From NCBI GenBank assembly GCA_002946415.1, contig NJPS01000013.1, positions 1,736,001-1,800,000 on the forward strand: DNA of 64,000 bases, given 5' to 3'. The DNA comes from Rutstroemia sp. NJR-2017a BVV2 (Eukaryota; Ascomycota; Leotiomycetes; Helotiales; Rutstroemiaceae). A program made the translations under genes and the position numbers. Numbering within the stretch: position 1 is the stretch's first letter; each line of letters begins with the position of its first letter. Below, one piece after another: positions 23,926 to 35,253 of the stretch. The notes beneath the pieces are model-generated. The model was not told the origin of the DNA. It saw only the letters and a program-made list of their open reading frames with translations, and made no database searches.

Positions 23926-26515
23926 ATGGCTGCTACCAAGATTGGCCACGGACTGGCCAAAGTCCTCGGGATCAAACTCAACTATCGCGATGAACTCAAC
24001 AGTCAGGAAATTCTTCGAGGCGAATCTGTCTTCTCCATCCAGACAGCGGACACTTTCGTGGAAGAAGAACCTCGAAGCTCAGAATGGATCAAAGATACTC
24101 TTCCAGGTAGACACGAGCTTGTAGCTTACTGTCGGTCACTTTTCCCGTTCTTGAATTGGATTGGATGCTACAACCTGCAATGGCTGTTTGGAGATATGGT
24201 TGCTGGTAAGATACACTTCTAAGCGGTTACCCTCGATGATTACTGATATCCTATAGGTATCACCATTGGTGCTGTCGTCGTGCCTCAAGGAATGGCGTAT
24301 GCTATTCTCGCTGAACTCAAACCCCAATTCGGTCTTTACTCTTCTTTCATGGGAGTCCTTGTCTACTGGTTCTTCGCCACATCTAAAGATATTACCATTG
24401 GACCTGTCGCTGTCATGTCAACTCTCGTTGGCCAGATTCTTGTGAAAGCTGCAAAGACTAACCCCGATGTGCCTGGTCATGTCATCGCATCTTGCATGGC
24501 TGTGATCGCAGGATGCATCATTGCTCTCATTGGATTGCTTCGCTGTGGTTGGATCGTGGACCTGATTCCCCTGACTTCTATCTCAGCATTCATGACGGGT
24601 TCTGCTATCAACATTGCCGTTGGACAAGTACCAACTTTGATGGGAATTTCAGGCTTCAACACTCGAGCATCAACCTACTTGGTTGTGATCCACACTTTGC
24701 AAGGCTTGCCAAGAACCACACTCGATGCCGCTATTGGTCTCACTGCTCTCACAATGCTCTATCTGATTAGATCCGTAAGTCTGACCCATTATCACTACTT
24801 TACGCACAGGCGCATTCTGACATCTTTAGGTTTGCAACTTCGGAGCCAAGAAATTCCCTCAGCACAAAAAGGCATTCTTCTTCGCAGCTACACTTCGAAC
24901 CGTCTTCGTCATCCTCTTGTATACACTCATCAGTTATCTTGCCAACAGACATCACCGCAAGAAGCACGTCTTCAAGATTTTGGGCACAGTTCCGCGAGGT
25001 TTCCAAAATGCTGCAGTTCCTAAGGTCAACTCGAGCATAATCAGTATCTTCGTAGGCGATCTACCAGCTACAGTCATTGTATTGCTCATTGAACACATTG
25101 CTATCGCCAAATCATTCGGCCGTGTCAACAACTATATCATCAACCCGTCCCAGGAAATGGTAGCAATTGGTGTTACCAATATTTTTGGCGCATTCCTCGG
25201 AGGTTATCCAGTCACTGGTTCTTTCTCTCGAACTGCTATCAAGTCAAAGGCAGGAGTCCGTACTCCATTTGCTGGTGTTATCACTGCTGTGATTGTCTTG
25301 CTTGCTATTTACGCTTTGACGGCAGTTTTCTACTACATTCCCAGTGCGGCTTTGGCAGCAGTTATTATCCACGCAGTGGGTGATCTTATTACTCCGCCAA
25401 ACACTGTTTACCAATTCTGGAGAGTCTCACCTCTTGAGGTTATCATCTTCTTTGCTGGTGTTATTGTCACAATTTTCTCCACTATCGAAATCGGCATTTA
25501 TGTAACCATCGGTGTCTCCTTTGTTGTCCTTGTTTTCCGAATCCTCAAGGCAAAGGGTCGTTTCCTTGGCAAAGTCAAGGTTCACTCGGTCATAGGTACC
25601 GGTGAATACAAATCCGCACCGATTACCGACCATGGCACTTTCACCAAATCCGAACACTCTCTTGTTGAAGATGCCTCTTCTCGTACTATTTTCCTACCAT
25701 TCGACCACGGTGATGGATCCAACCCCGAAGTCGATGTCCAAACACCCTATCCCGGTATCTTCATTTATCGATTCTCGGAAGGTTTCAACTACCCCAACGC
25801 CAACCACTACCTCGACCATCTTACCGATACTATTTTCGCCACCACGCGAAGAACAAACCCCGATCACTATGCACGACCTGGTGACCGTCCTTGGAACGAC
25901 CCCGGCCCACGCCGCGGCAAAGCCGCCGAAGACCACTCCGACCGACCCATTCTCCGCGCCGTGATCCTCGACTTCAGCTCCGTAAACAACGTCGATATCA
26001 CCTCCATCCAACAACTCATCGACGTGCGCAACCAACTCGATACGTACGCCTCGCCCTCCACCGTCGACTGGCACTTCACCTCGATCAACAACCGCTGGAC
26101 CAAACGCGCGCTCGTCTCCGCTGGCTTCGGCTACCCAACGATCGAAGAAGAAGGCGGCTCACACCGCTGGAAGCCCATTTTCAGCGTGGCGGAGATCGGC
26201 GGCCAGGAGTCGGCCGCTGCGGCTGCGGAGGCGGATAATAATGAAAAGGAACATAGGGCCGTGAAGGGCAGTAGGGGAGCGGGAAGTAAAGGTGATCAGA
26301 TCCGTGCGGACTCGGATAGTGGAAGTGCGAGTGGAAGCGATTTGAAGGTGGCTAGTAAGCAGGCTACGAGGGCGAGGACGGCCGTGGTGAATGGGCTGAA
26401 TAGACCTCTTTTCCATATCGATTTGACGAGTGCTTTCCAGAGCGCGGTGGCGAATGTTAAGGCTAGGGAGGAGTTTGAGGAGAGGGGTGGGAGGGGAATC
26501 GGTGAGGTGCCTTAG
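23926..26515 (+). CDS. Sulfate permease (SulP family with STAS domain)
   Basis: Exons 23926-24205, 24257-24774 and 24830-26515 join in phase (introns 51 and 55 nt) to 827 residues. The N-terminal motif LQWLFGDMVAGITIG and the signature GLYSSFMGVLVYWFFATSKD, followed by ITIGPVAVMS, mark a plasma-membrane SulP proton/sulfate symporter of the yeast SUL1/SUL2 and Neurospora cys-14 type. About ten to twelve hydrophobic helices run to residue 520 or so, including GAFLGGYPVTGSFSRTAIKS. The C-terminal STAS domain has LRAVILDFSSVNNVDITSIQ. The tail beyond it is hydrophilic with Ala- and Ser-rich stretches. The family supplies sulfate for cysteine and methionine synthesis and is normally induced by sulfur starvation. 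I did not find a clear CYS3-type site close to the start. Confidence 0.95.
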
Positions 26516-27959
26516 TTGTTGGATGCAGGTGGTGCTTTTTGGTTTTTTAAATGATATCAGGTAATTGGGTGAAGGGGTTGGGATTACCTCACTTTTGTCT
26601 TTTTGTTGGGCATCCTTTCCCGTTTTCTTCTTTTTTTGGTTTTGGTAGGAATAATTGGGGTTGGTTGTAAAAGATACCACGATAGTTTGGATGGGATGAT
26701 GTGATGAGATGAAATCAGATGAGTGCGATGTATAGTAATGGCATTCATTCTACATATAAGATACAGATACAGTTTCGGGAACAGACATGGAAAAAGGCAA
26801 TACATGAATAGAGAATAGTAATGTTATAGCTGTGAACTTGCATATGTATATGTGATGTGGAATGTTGAGAGACTCATTTGGGCTGGGTTGTCGTTTTAAC
26901 AATGTGTTTGTTTCGGCGCAGTTAAGGAGGAGTGCGTTTACGGAGATAACTTACTTGGTTGGTAGGCCGCTTAGCTTGGATGAATAGATAGCCGGATAGA
27001 TGGTTGGATGTAAATGAGACATGGCTAGTTGGTAGGTGGTAGTTTGGTGCTGCTGGGTGCGGTGGGGGCCTAAAATCGTAAATGGGGACGGATAGGAGAC
27101 GGGTTCGGCTGCGAATGAGGAGATAGTCAGGTGGGTGGGTGGTTTGCCAAGGGGAGATAGATGAATGGGACAGATTTGGGAGTAAGTGGCGAGCTGGTAA
27201 GTGATAGCGGTAGTGGGAGCCTTATGAATAGGGCTATCGATGGCTATGGTTCAGTTGCTTGTGTTTGAAGCGGATGCACCACTGAACGAAGGCAGGCGCG
27301 GGTGGTAGTTAGAGAGAGGGGGATTAGAAGATGGCATTATAAGTATATATATTATTGATATCGATATGCTAGTTAGATAGAAGTGAAGTGCTGTTACGCT
27401 GAGATGGGTCATTCGAGTGGAGTAATTTGAGTCAGGTCAAGTCAGTAAGTAAGTCATGGCCAAGTCAAGTCAATTCAAGCCAAGAAGAGCAGAATAGAAC
27501 ACAGGCAGAATTATATCTTGTAATTCAAACATACAGATAAGACTCCCCTATCTATATCACCTGCCACGTACTCTTCACACCCTGTCATTGCGACCAACTC
27601 CCCATCTAGTTATATCCATACCAAAACCCACATATACAAATAGTCCCTTCCCCCTCTTTCTCATTTCCCCTTCCCTCTACATGCTATCCATACCGAAACT
27701 CCATGCTTAAACATAGCAGACCATTCAATCATCCGAACCGAACTAGACCAAGGATAACGTGGGCAAATGTGTTTTTCCTTTCTTTTTGGTTATTTACCAT
27801 GCTCTGGTATTAAAATCCTTCCAATGCAATGATTCCTAGCCTCTAAGCAATTTATGCATAGCCCATCCTTCCATCCATTCTTTATCTCTCAAATTTTCCC
27901 TTTCGCCAATGTTCAAATACAAAACCCGAATCCGTCTCTCCCTCAATCCCTACATTCGA
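26516..27959. other. Convergent spacer between sulfate permease and MEX67
   Basis: This is 3' flanking DNA for both genes. No gene was seen. A run of short AAGTCA-like units (aagtca, gtcaagtcag, aagtcaagtcaa) lies at about 27430-27482. Confidence 0.6.
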
Positions 27960-30191
27960 TCAATTCGGCGTGACGAATGCTTCTGCCGGTAGTTTGTCCT
28001 TGAAGAAGTTAGTAATGACAACAAGGTTAATAAATGATGGAACGAAGTAAATATACCTTATTTGCAGTAAATGCAACAAATGCCTTTTCCAGATCCCATC
28101 CAGTTTCCGTTAGACACATTATAGCATACTGCGCATTCATACCAGTAGCCTGAGAAAGTTGTGTCGCAATTGCTTGTTGTTGTTGTTCGGGTGTAAGAGC
28201 AGTAGCAGGCACCTCAGCAATTGGCGGAGGTGCTTGAATTGGTTGGACTGCTGGTGTAGATCCTACTAACGGACTCCAAGCCCGTAGTGTCAAAAGATCA
28301 CTAATCACCCTAATAGGAGGACCTCCAGGAGCTCCAGGACCGAGAATGAAAGATCTTGAGAAACTACGAAGTGGTTTGTCTGAGAACGTCTCGTTCTTTT
28401 CTTCGAACTCGCCGTGGACTGTGATTTGGAGACCATCGACACCTGTTGCGCTCTGTCCAGTTGGATCAGGAAGACCAGGCAGAGGGCGACACTCAACCAA
28501 ATATTGGTGAGGCTGTGTTGCAATATCAGGATGTCTTGTTGCTGGGAGCTCATTCCAAATGGGTTGAATTGCTTGGATGCCGCGATACTTTCGGGAACTT
28601 CTGGCGTGGGGGCGCGTGAATTTAGCGAGGTTGCGATTGTGCTTGGTATATGCGGCCCAGGGAGGTACTGCCATCGAGTGTGCGCGATCTCTTGGGGCTG
28701 TCATGTTGACGGACAGGGAGAAGGAGGATTGCGAATCGTAGAAACCATTTAACAATGCGTTGCGGTCGGTGTCGTAGGCACTGAAGAACTGGAGGACAAA
28801 ATTCTCTCCAACTTGTCCCACGTCCTGGAATACTGGAGGGGAAATAGCGATAGGTGTTTTGATGGCCTCAAGAGCCGCGACAATCTCTGCAGGTGACCGA
28901 ACTTGAACTCCATTTAGAAATTGAAGCTCAGGATACCAGCGAACAATTTCAGTCTTGTACTCCGGATCTAAAGTTTCGATAGGGTTGCCTGTTAGAACAA
29001 GATTCTCTAGATGTCGGAACTTCCAGCGCCATGATCTGAGTGACTTCAAGTCGGTGAAATTGTTCCGGGAAAGGTCAAGATTCTTCAGATCAGGGAAAGT
29101 CGATGCGAGTGTGGTTACATTCGAAACATCAGGCAACTCGTTATCTGTCATAGTGATACTGACAATTGCTTCCTTTTTCGCCTCGCGGGAGGTGAACAAT
29201 TTGTCGCACACGACCATCAAAACAGGGAAAAGCTTGGACACCAAATTCCGATCGTCGAAAATTCCCATCTCCCTCAACTTCTCATCTTGTCCTAAAGCCG
29301 AGAGATTAAGAAGCTTAAGATTACCATCATATCGAGTACTGAGAATCTGTCGAATTTTGTCTTGGATTGATTGGGCTTCTTCGGAGATTTCTCCCTTCTG
29401 TCCAGTAGATCCAGACCCTTGCGATGATGGTTCTTTCTCCTCCACACTCAGTGTAGCCCCCGCAAATGAGAAACCATTTAACTTCGAAAGAGTCGCAGCA
29501 TCTTCTGAAGTAGCTGAAATAATGACTGTGTCACCCTTCATGTGTGACTATTTGATGTTAGCAAGGTGTAGATAACCTTGAGTTCGATCGCGGATCACGG
29601 AGTGATAAAGCTGAAGTGTCGATCCTCGACTCGTTGTGGGGAACTTGGCTTTGACAAGAGTAGGATAAAACGGCGACGTCGCAGTGAAACTCGTGATCCC
29701 AGCAATCATGGCGATAAACATACCTTCTTGATCTTCACGGTCCTGTTCGATTTGGCGTCTAGAGACGAGGCTTTGCGCTCGAGAAACTGTACTAACGATT
29801 GGTGACCTCCGTCTGGATTCGATGCTGCCTTGCTATCCTTCAGGCCTTTGACCCAAAGAGAAACCAAAATATTGGACTGCTGTGAATCCATTCCCCTAAG
29901 TATAGCTGCTTGAGTTCGCTGCATGGTGAGGTTTCCGCCGCGACCTGACGATTTCATGCCCCCCCTCCTGTCTGCGCGAGGTCGAATAGGTATAGAACCC
30001 TCCACTCCAGGTTTTCCAGCTTTGCGCGCGTTGGCTCCCGTTGCAGCGTCCATATCCAAGTCACCATCTTTGTCTGTCCGGGTTGGACCTCCTGCTCGTC
30101 TTTTTGCGATCCCTCCACCACGACCACCACCTCTTCCACCGGACGATCCATGACGGGGGCCCCTTGGAGGCGCAGAGCTTCGCTGCATCAT
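27960..30191 (-). CDS. MEX67: mRNA export receptor MEX67/TAP
   Basis: Exons 30191-29724, 29547-28057 and 27998-27960 join in phase 0 at both junctions (introns 176 and 58 nt), giving 665 residues. An N-terminal RGG-like basic stretch (GGRGGGRGGGIAKRR) is followed by an RNA-binding region, leucine-rich repeats (FPDLKNLDLSRNNFTDLKSL), an NTF2-like domain (FVLQFFSAYDTDRNALLNGF) and a C-terminal UBA-like TAP-C domain (AIMCLTETGWDLEKAFVAF). This is the full Mex67/NXF1 order. With Mtr2, the protein carries mRNPs through nuclear pores by binding FG repeats. The final exon encodes only 12 residues plus stop and completes the TAP-C tail (KLPAEAF). The ATG at 30191 was preferred over an in-frame one at 30242 because homologues begin just before the RGG stretch. 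Confidence 0.94.
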
Positions 30192-31490
30192 TTCAACTCG
30201 GTATCTCTGGCAAAGGGAGTAGCTGTATGTATAGAATGTCAAGATCGACGACTATTGCAGAGGATGTCGCAAAGATTCTGTTGGAAATGGAAGGTCCCGC
30301 AAATGGATGGTCCCTTTTAGAATAAAGAATTGCGACCAACTACTTGGATTTGAAAAGAAGCGGCGAGGACTTTTTTAAATAACAAAGGATTGTCTAGAGG
30401 TCGGAAGAAAATTAGTTGTGGTGAGATTATTCGGGTTTGGCTATGATGACAATAGAAGGACAAAGATATGAGTTGAGTCTAAAAATGACCAAGAAGCTTT
30501 TTCGAACAAGGATGGAAAGCATTATATAAGCGAGGCTGAAACACCCTGGAGCCCAAAATTGAGTCGCTATTGGCCGAAGCTGGCGCAGTGCAGGAGTGAG
30601 TGACTGCCTGATCTCCTACTTAACTACAAGTACGAAAGGGACTGTAGTCTGTATGAATCATCTTTTCCGCATATCGAATGACACAGACTATCTACCTCTC
30701 TGCTTACTTTACTTGGCTGCGAACGAAGGCATGGCGTTTGCTGGTGATCAAGTTGGAGCTGAGCCACTCTCCCACTACATATCCACAAGATCGGTGCTGT
30801 GATCAGTGCTTTGCTTTCTTGCGCCCAACATGCACCCCTCCATTTGTCCTTGTCGGCTTCCTGAAGTGGGACCGTGACCGTGACCGGCAGGAACAGTTTG
30901 GGCCGCAAAACCGATTGAAATGCAGCTCTCCAGTTCGCTCGGACAATAATATCCCACAGCACTTTGGAAACAATATGGAGGAAAGCATTCACTTCTGAGT
31001 CTTGTGAATCTTCTGGTCTGTGTAAGTCTTGCAAGTCTTTTGACGCGTAAGAAACCCTGCAAGGTACTGTACGTGGGTACAAGTATATGCACGAGTTATG
31101 GTGCACGGGCGAATGCGGCTACCCTGCGCCTGCGGACAGAGCTCAGCGAAAGCCGAGATCCAAATCCTTTGCAAGCTGTCCTCAAGTAAATTATACTGAA
31201 CTGAACAACTTCAAGCCATTACCACCTCTGATCTTATCCCATACGTGTGCAGAGTCTTGTTGACCTTCTGTACGTGATCTTTCATTCATTTTTATATACA
31301 TCAGACGAGATTATCCTGTGTCAATTGAATTCAATTGCATTTCAAATCCTCTGCGCTCCATTTCTATATTTATGTATTCTTGAAAATCCCCCTCCTCCAT
31401 TCGATTCGACGCCGCAAGGCTACGGTAGCAACTCGTCGGTTCTTCCGCCCGCATTCAATTCTTTTTTTACACAAGCTTCTATAAGCAAAC
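30192..31490. promoter_or_regulatory. Divergent promoter region of MEX67 and ERV46
   Basis: These 1.3 kb lie between two divergent housekeeping genes and hold no gene. The last 200 bases before ERV46 are T/C-rich, as is common for fungal 5' leaders. Confidence 0.5.
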
Positions 31491-32974
31491 ATGCCTGTGA
31501 AATCCCGCTTTACAAGGCTCGATGCCTTTACAAAAACTGTCGACGAAGCACGCGTGCGCACAACTTCGGGAGGAATCGTTACGATAGCTTCATTGCTGAT
31601 CGTCCTGTACTTGGCGCTTGGAGAATGGGCAGATTACAGAAGGGTGGTGGTACACCCAGAGTTGGTAGTTGATAAAGGAAGAGGTTCGTCAGAGGATATT
31701 ATATTAATGCTGACGCCAATGAGTGCTGATTGTTCTGTCTAGGAGAAAAGATGGAAATCCATTTAAACATCACTTTTCCAAAAATCCCTTGTGAGCTCTT
31801 GACGCTGGATGTGATGGATGTTTCCGGAGAGCAACAAGTCGGAGTCGTGCACGGAGTAAGCAAGGTCAGACTGGCACCTCAGGAAGAAGGTGGTGGGGTC
31901 ATTGACATTAAAGCTTTGGAATTGTACGTTTTGCATTGTCTGGTTCCAGAATTGCGACTGACGGATTTGCAGACACCACCCAGATGACGAAGCGACGCAT
32001 CTTGCCCCCGATTACTGTGGTGGTTGTTACGGTGCAACCCCCCCTGCGAATGCGAAGAAACCAGGTTGCTGTAATACTTGCGACGAAGTACGAGAGGCAT
32101 ATGCCGCACAATCGTGGGCTTTCGGTAGAGGAGAAAATGTGGAACAATGTGAGCGTGAGCATTATGGCGAACGCTTGGATGAACAACGCAAAGAGGGTTG
32201 TCGCATTGAGGGCGGTATTCGGGTAAACAAGGTGGTTGGAAACTTTCACATTGCTCCTGGGCGCAGTTTCAGCAGTGGAAACATGCACGTTCATGATCTC
32301 AACAACTTCTTCGAAACTCCTGTTCAAGGTGGCCATGTATTTTCGCACCAGATTCACCACTTGCGATTCGGTCCAGAGCTGCCAAAGCAGGTTACAGAGA
32401 AGTTGGGTGCGAGCTCTTTGCTGCCATGGACTAATCATCACTTGAACCCTCTTGACAACACTGAGCAAATTACCAACGAACCTGCACACAACTTCATGTA
32501 CTTTGTCAAGGTTGTCTCAACATCTTACCTCCCTCTTGGCTGGGAACATCAAAACTGGAACAGCCAGCCACATGATGCCAGTGTGGACATCGGCACATAC
32601 GGCCACTTGGAAGATGGAAGTATCGAGACTCACCAGTATTCCGTCACAAGTCATCGCCGAAGCTTGATGGGTGGCGATGATTCTGCGGAAGGTCACAAGG
32701 AGAAATTGCATGCGCGAGGTGGGATTCCGGGCGTCTTCTTCTCTTATGTAAGTCTACCCAGATGTCTCAATATTGACATGATTGCTAAACCCATGAATAG
32801 GACATCTCACCAATGAAGGTTATCAACCGTGAAGAACGAACGAAGACACTGGCGGGATTCTTGACTGGTCTCTGTGCCATTGTGGGAGGTACACTGACAG
32901 TGGCTGCGGCGGTCGACCGTGGAGTGTATGAGGGAGCAAGTAGATTGAAGAAAATGCATTCGAAAAATATGTAG
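31491..32974 (+). CDS. ERV46: COPII vesicle cargo receptor ERV46/ERGIC3
   Basis: Four exons (31491-31683, 31743-31923, 31973-32747, 32801-32974) join in phase with introns of 59, 49 and 53 nt, giving 440 residues; yeast Erv46 has about 415. The start MPVKSRFTRLDAFTKTVDEA and the first membrane helix (GIVTIASLLIVLYLALGEW) are characteristic. The luminal part keeps the Cys pairs CGGC and CCNTC, and the EGGIRVNKVVGNFHIAPGRS block. A second helix (GFLTGLCAIVGGTLTVAAAV) precedes a short basic cytosolic tail. Erv46 with Erv41 cycles between ER and Golgi and retrieves escaped ER-resident proteins. The short first exon and all splice sites fit the usual fungal pattern. Confidence 0.95.
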
Positions 32975-33720
32975 CGGAAAAGCTAAAACGCGTATTTATG
33001 GGCCAGACATTATGGGTTGGAGTTCAGAGGATTTGTATATCGATTATTAGGTAGGATTTGGAAGCGAATGCAAAAATCTATCGCAAATGAATACTTGGAG
33101 AGGCAAGCCCTCAGTGTACCGAGTACTGGTCTACGGGTAAGTGTCTGATGTGAATACGTGAAACGTAGAATCGGTATCGTCCTCCATCTTACCACACAGC
33201 CCGTCTTTACTTGGGCCAGGATGATCTGACAGACGATCTGACAGTCCAAGGAGTTGGATGCTGTTTCATGGTTGACTCGAAAAGGGAAACGTACGGCGGG
33301 ATGTAAGAAGGGGAAAGGAAGGAAACCCGGGTAAATCAGAGAGGTCGTTCTGCTTGCTGACCGTCTGAGGCCGCAAACGTACAGTGCCGGCCGTATGCGC
33401 GTAATAGATCCCTTGAAATCCGGGGTAGGGAGGTCATGACCTTGATTGCTGCAGGGACGGGTGATACCGGTGGGTGACACCACAGGGGTTCCTTTTCCAT
33501 GTCGATACAGTATTACCTAGTGACAGGCGGAGATTGGAGAGGGGAGAAAGATGTACAGAGAAGAAATGAGGCTTCGCTGTTGGAGATTGGGGTCTCAAGT
33601 GATGGCAAGCACTTCGAGTATACGTGCTCTGTTCGTATCAGTATAGTGTCAGCAGCAACAAAGCACACGCACTATTATTTAATCACAGTAGTGTCGAGTA
33701 CTTCGCGGTGAATACGATAT

Positions 33721-33750
33721 TTCCATTTCCATTTCCATTTCCATTTCCAC
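33721..33750. repeat. TTCCAT hexanucleotide tandem repeat
   Basis: Four perfect TTCCAT units and a final TTCCAC. Confidence 0.9.
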
Positions 33751-34110
33751 TAAGCGTGAACCCCTGTGGCGTCTACGGTACAAAGTACCAAAAAAGAGGC
33801 TTCCAAAGGCGTTCTAGTCAGGAACAGCAGCAAGCAACCGCCCCCTTAAACTCCACTCTGCCCACTTTGTCTCCCTCGCCCTCCACCCTTTTCCTCATTA
33901 AATGGGTTTCAATTGACGAATAGGAAGTATTATTTAATCACGCCAGCACCTGAAAGGGTCAAGACTCGACATCAAGAGATCATGAGGAAGTCAGAAAAGT
34001 GTCACAACGAATGTGAATAGCTTGCAGCTGCAGATATTTATAGAAATATTTCTTATATGCATCGTGAAGCGCGAACTGTGAGCCGTGACTGACTATGTAT
34101 GTACTTCGTA

Positions 34111-34136
34111 TGCACTTGCACTTGCACTTGCACTTG
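34111..34136. repeat. TGCACT hexanucleotide tandem repeat
   Basis: Four perfect TGCACT units plus two bases. Confidence 0.9.
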
Positions 34137-34220
34137 GGTATGGACGAACTTCTCGTAATTCACAATCCGTTTGGGCTCTTGGCATTTGCACTTGATCTTA
34201 CCACCCCCAACTCCAACGCC

Positions 34221-34250
34221 CAGTCCCAGTCCCAGTCCCAGTCCCAGTCC
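34221..34250. repeat. CAGTCC hexanucleotide tandem repeat
   Basis: Five perfect CAGTCC units, the same unit as the imperfect array at 4365-4395. Confidence 0.9.
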
Positions 34251-35253
34251 CGTCCCTGAAGTAACTTTGACTTTGTACAATGTGATTCTGCATTTCTCCT
34301 TCTCTTTTCAATTCTGGTTCGTTTTTCTGTTCGATTCGGGTACCTAATTTATTTCAAAGAGGAAGGCTGATAGTTGTTTTTGCTTTTTTATTTGGCTGCT
34401 TCATAACATCTAGCCTCGTCGCTTTTATCTTTTTTTTTATCTTTTGGATCTATATTCTGAGAAAGCCCGTATTCTCAAGGAGGTTGTCGTATCCCTTTCG
34501 GGCTAAACTGTGTGCTACTATCTCAAGCCACTGCACTGCATCTCACTGAATTATTTCTTCCCCTTCACAAACAATCGCCGAAAGGAACAGTTCTGGAGTG
34601 AGGAGGAAATTACCAGCGGCAACGGCAAAAAGGAAACTGCAGACAATGACTACTATCTACAACGCTGGAAAGTACTTCTTCAACATTTGCAGCAAGACTC
34701 TCCGTCAATGATGTGTGCCGCCAATTAAAGCTTTCAACAACGACATACTACTTACTGGACATCTATTCACCACCTCCGTCGAACCCTTTTACTTCTCTAA
34801 TTTACTGTACCGGCGCTCTGTCGACTCAATTCTGTGCGCTCGGTCATTCAGACACTTTACAAGCTCATTAAACTGCTTCACTTCTGTTCAGTTCGACCGG
34901 CACGATCTCTTCACCAGTTCCAATTCTTTCCCGTCTTCTAGACTCTTACACACGGCCCGTCACCATCTCCTTATTTTATCGCGCTTCTTTCGCATCGACC
35001 TCTGCCGCCCAGACCCAACACCCACAAGGTCGTTTAACTGCGCCCCGATTCACTAACATTCACCTTAGTCGCTGATATCTACTCAACGTCTATTCTGCAG
35101 CCACAACGTTTTATGCCTTAAAAACAATAAAACTTCGAACGAGGGATTGCGATCGTGCCATCGGTTACATCATAAGTTCCCGCCATATCGACGAGTTCTG
35201 CGAGAGAAGGAATATATTGAGGTTGATATAGAGGCTCTGGGCCACACGCAAAC

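Larger units (their letters stand above)
32975..35253. other. 2.3 kb spacer with three hexanucleotide arrays, upstream of the Nif1/DSF2 gene
   Basis: No gene was recognised. Three different perfect hexamer arrays lie within 530 bases (33721-33750, 34111-34136, 34221-34250). The 700 bases before the ATG at 35254 are C/T-rich, consistent with a long 5' leader. Confidence 0.6.
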
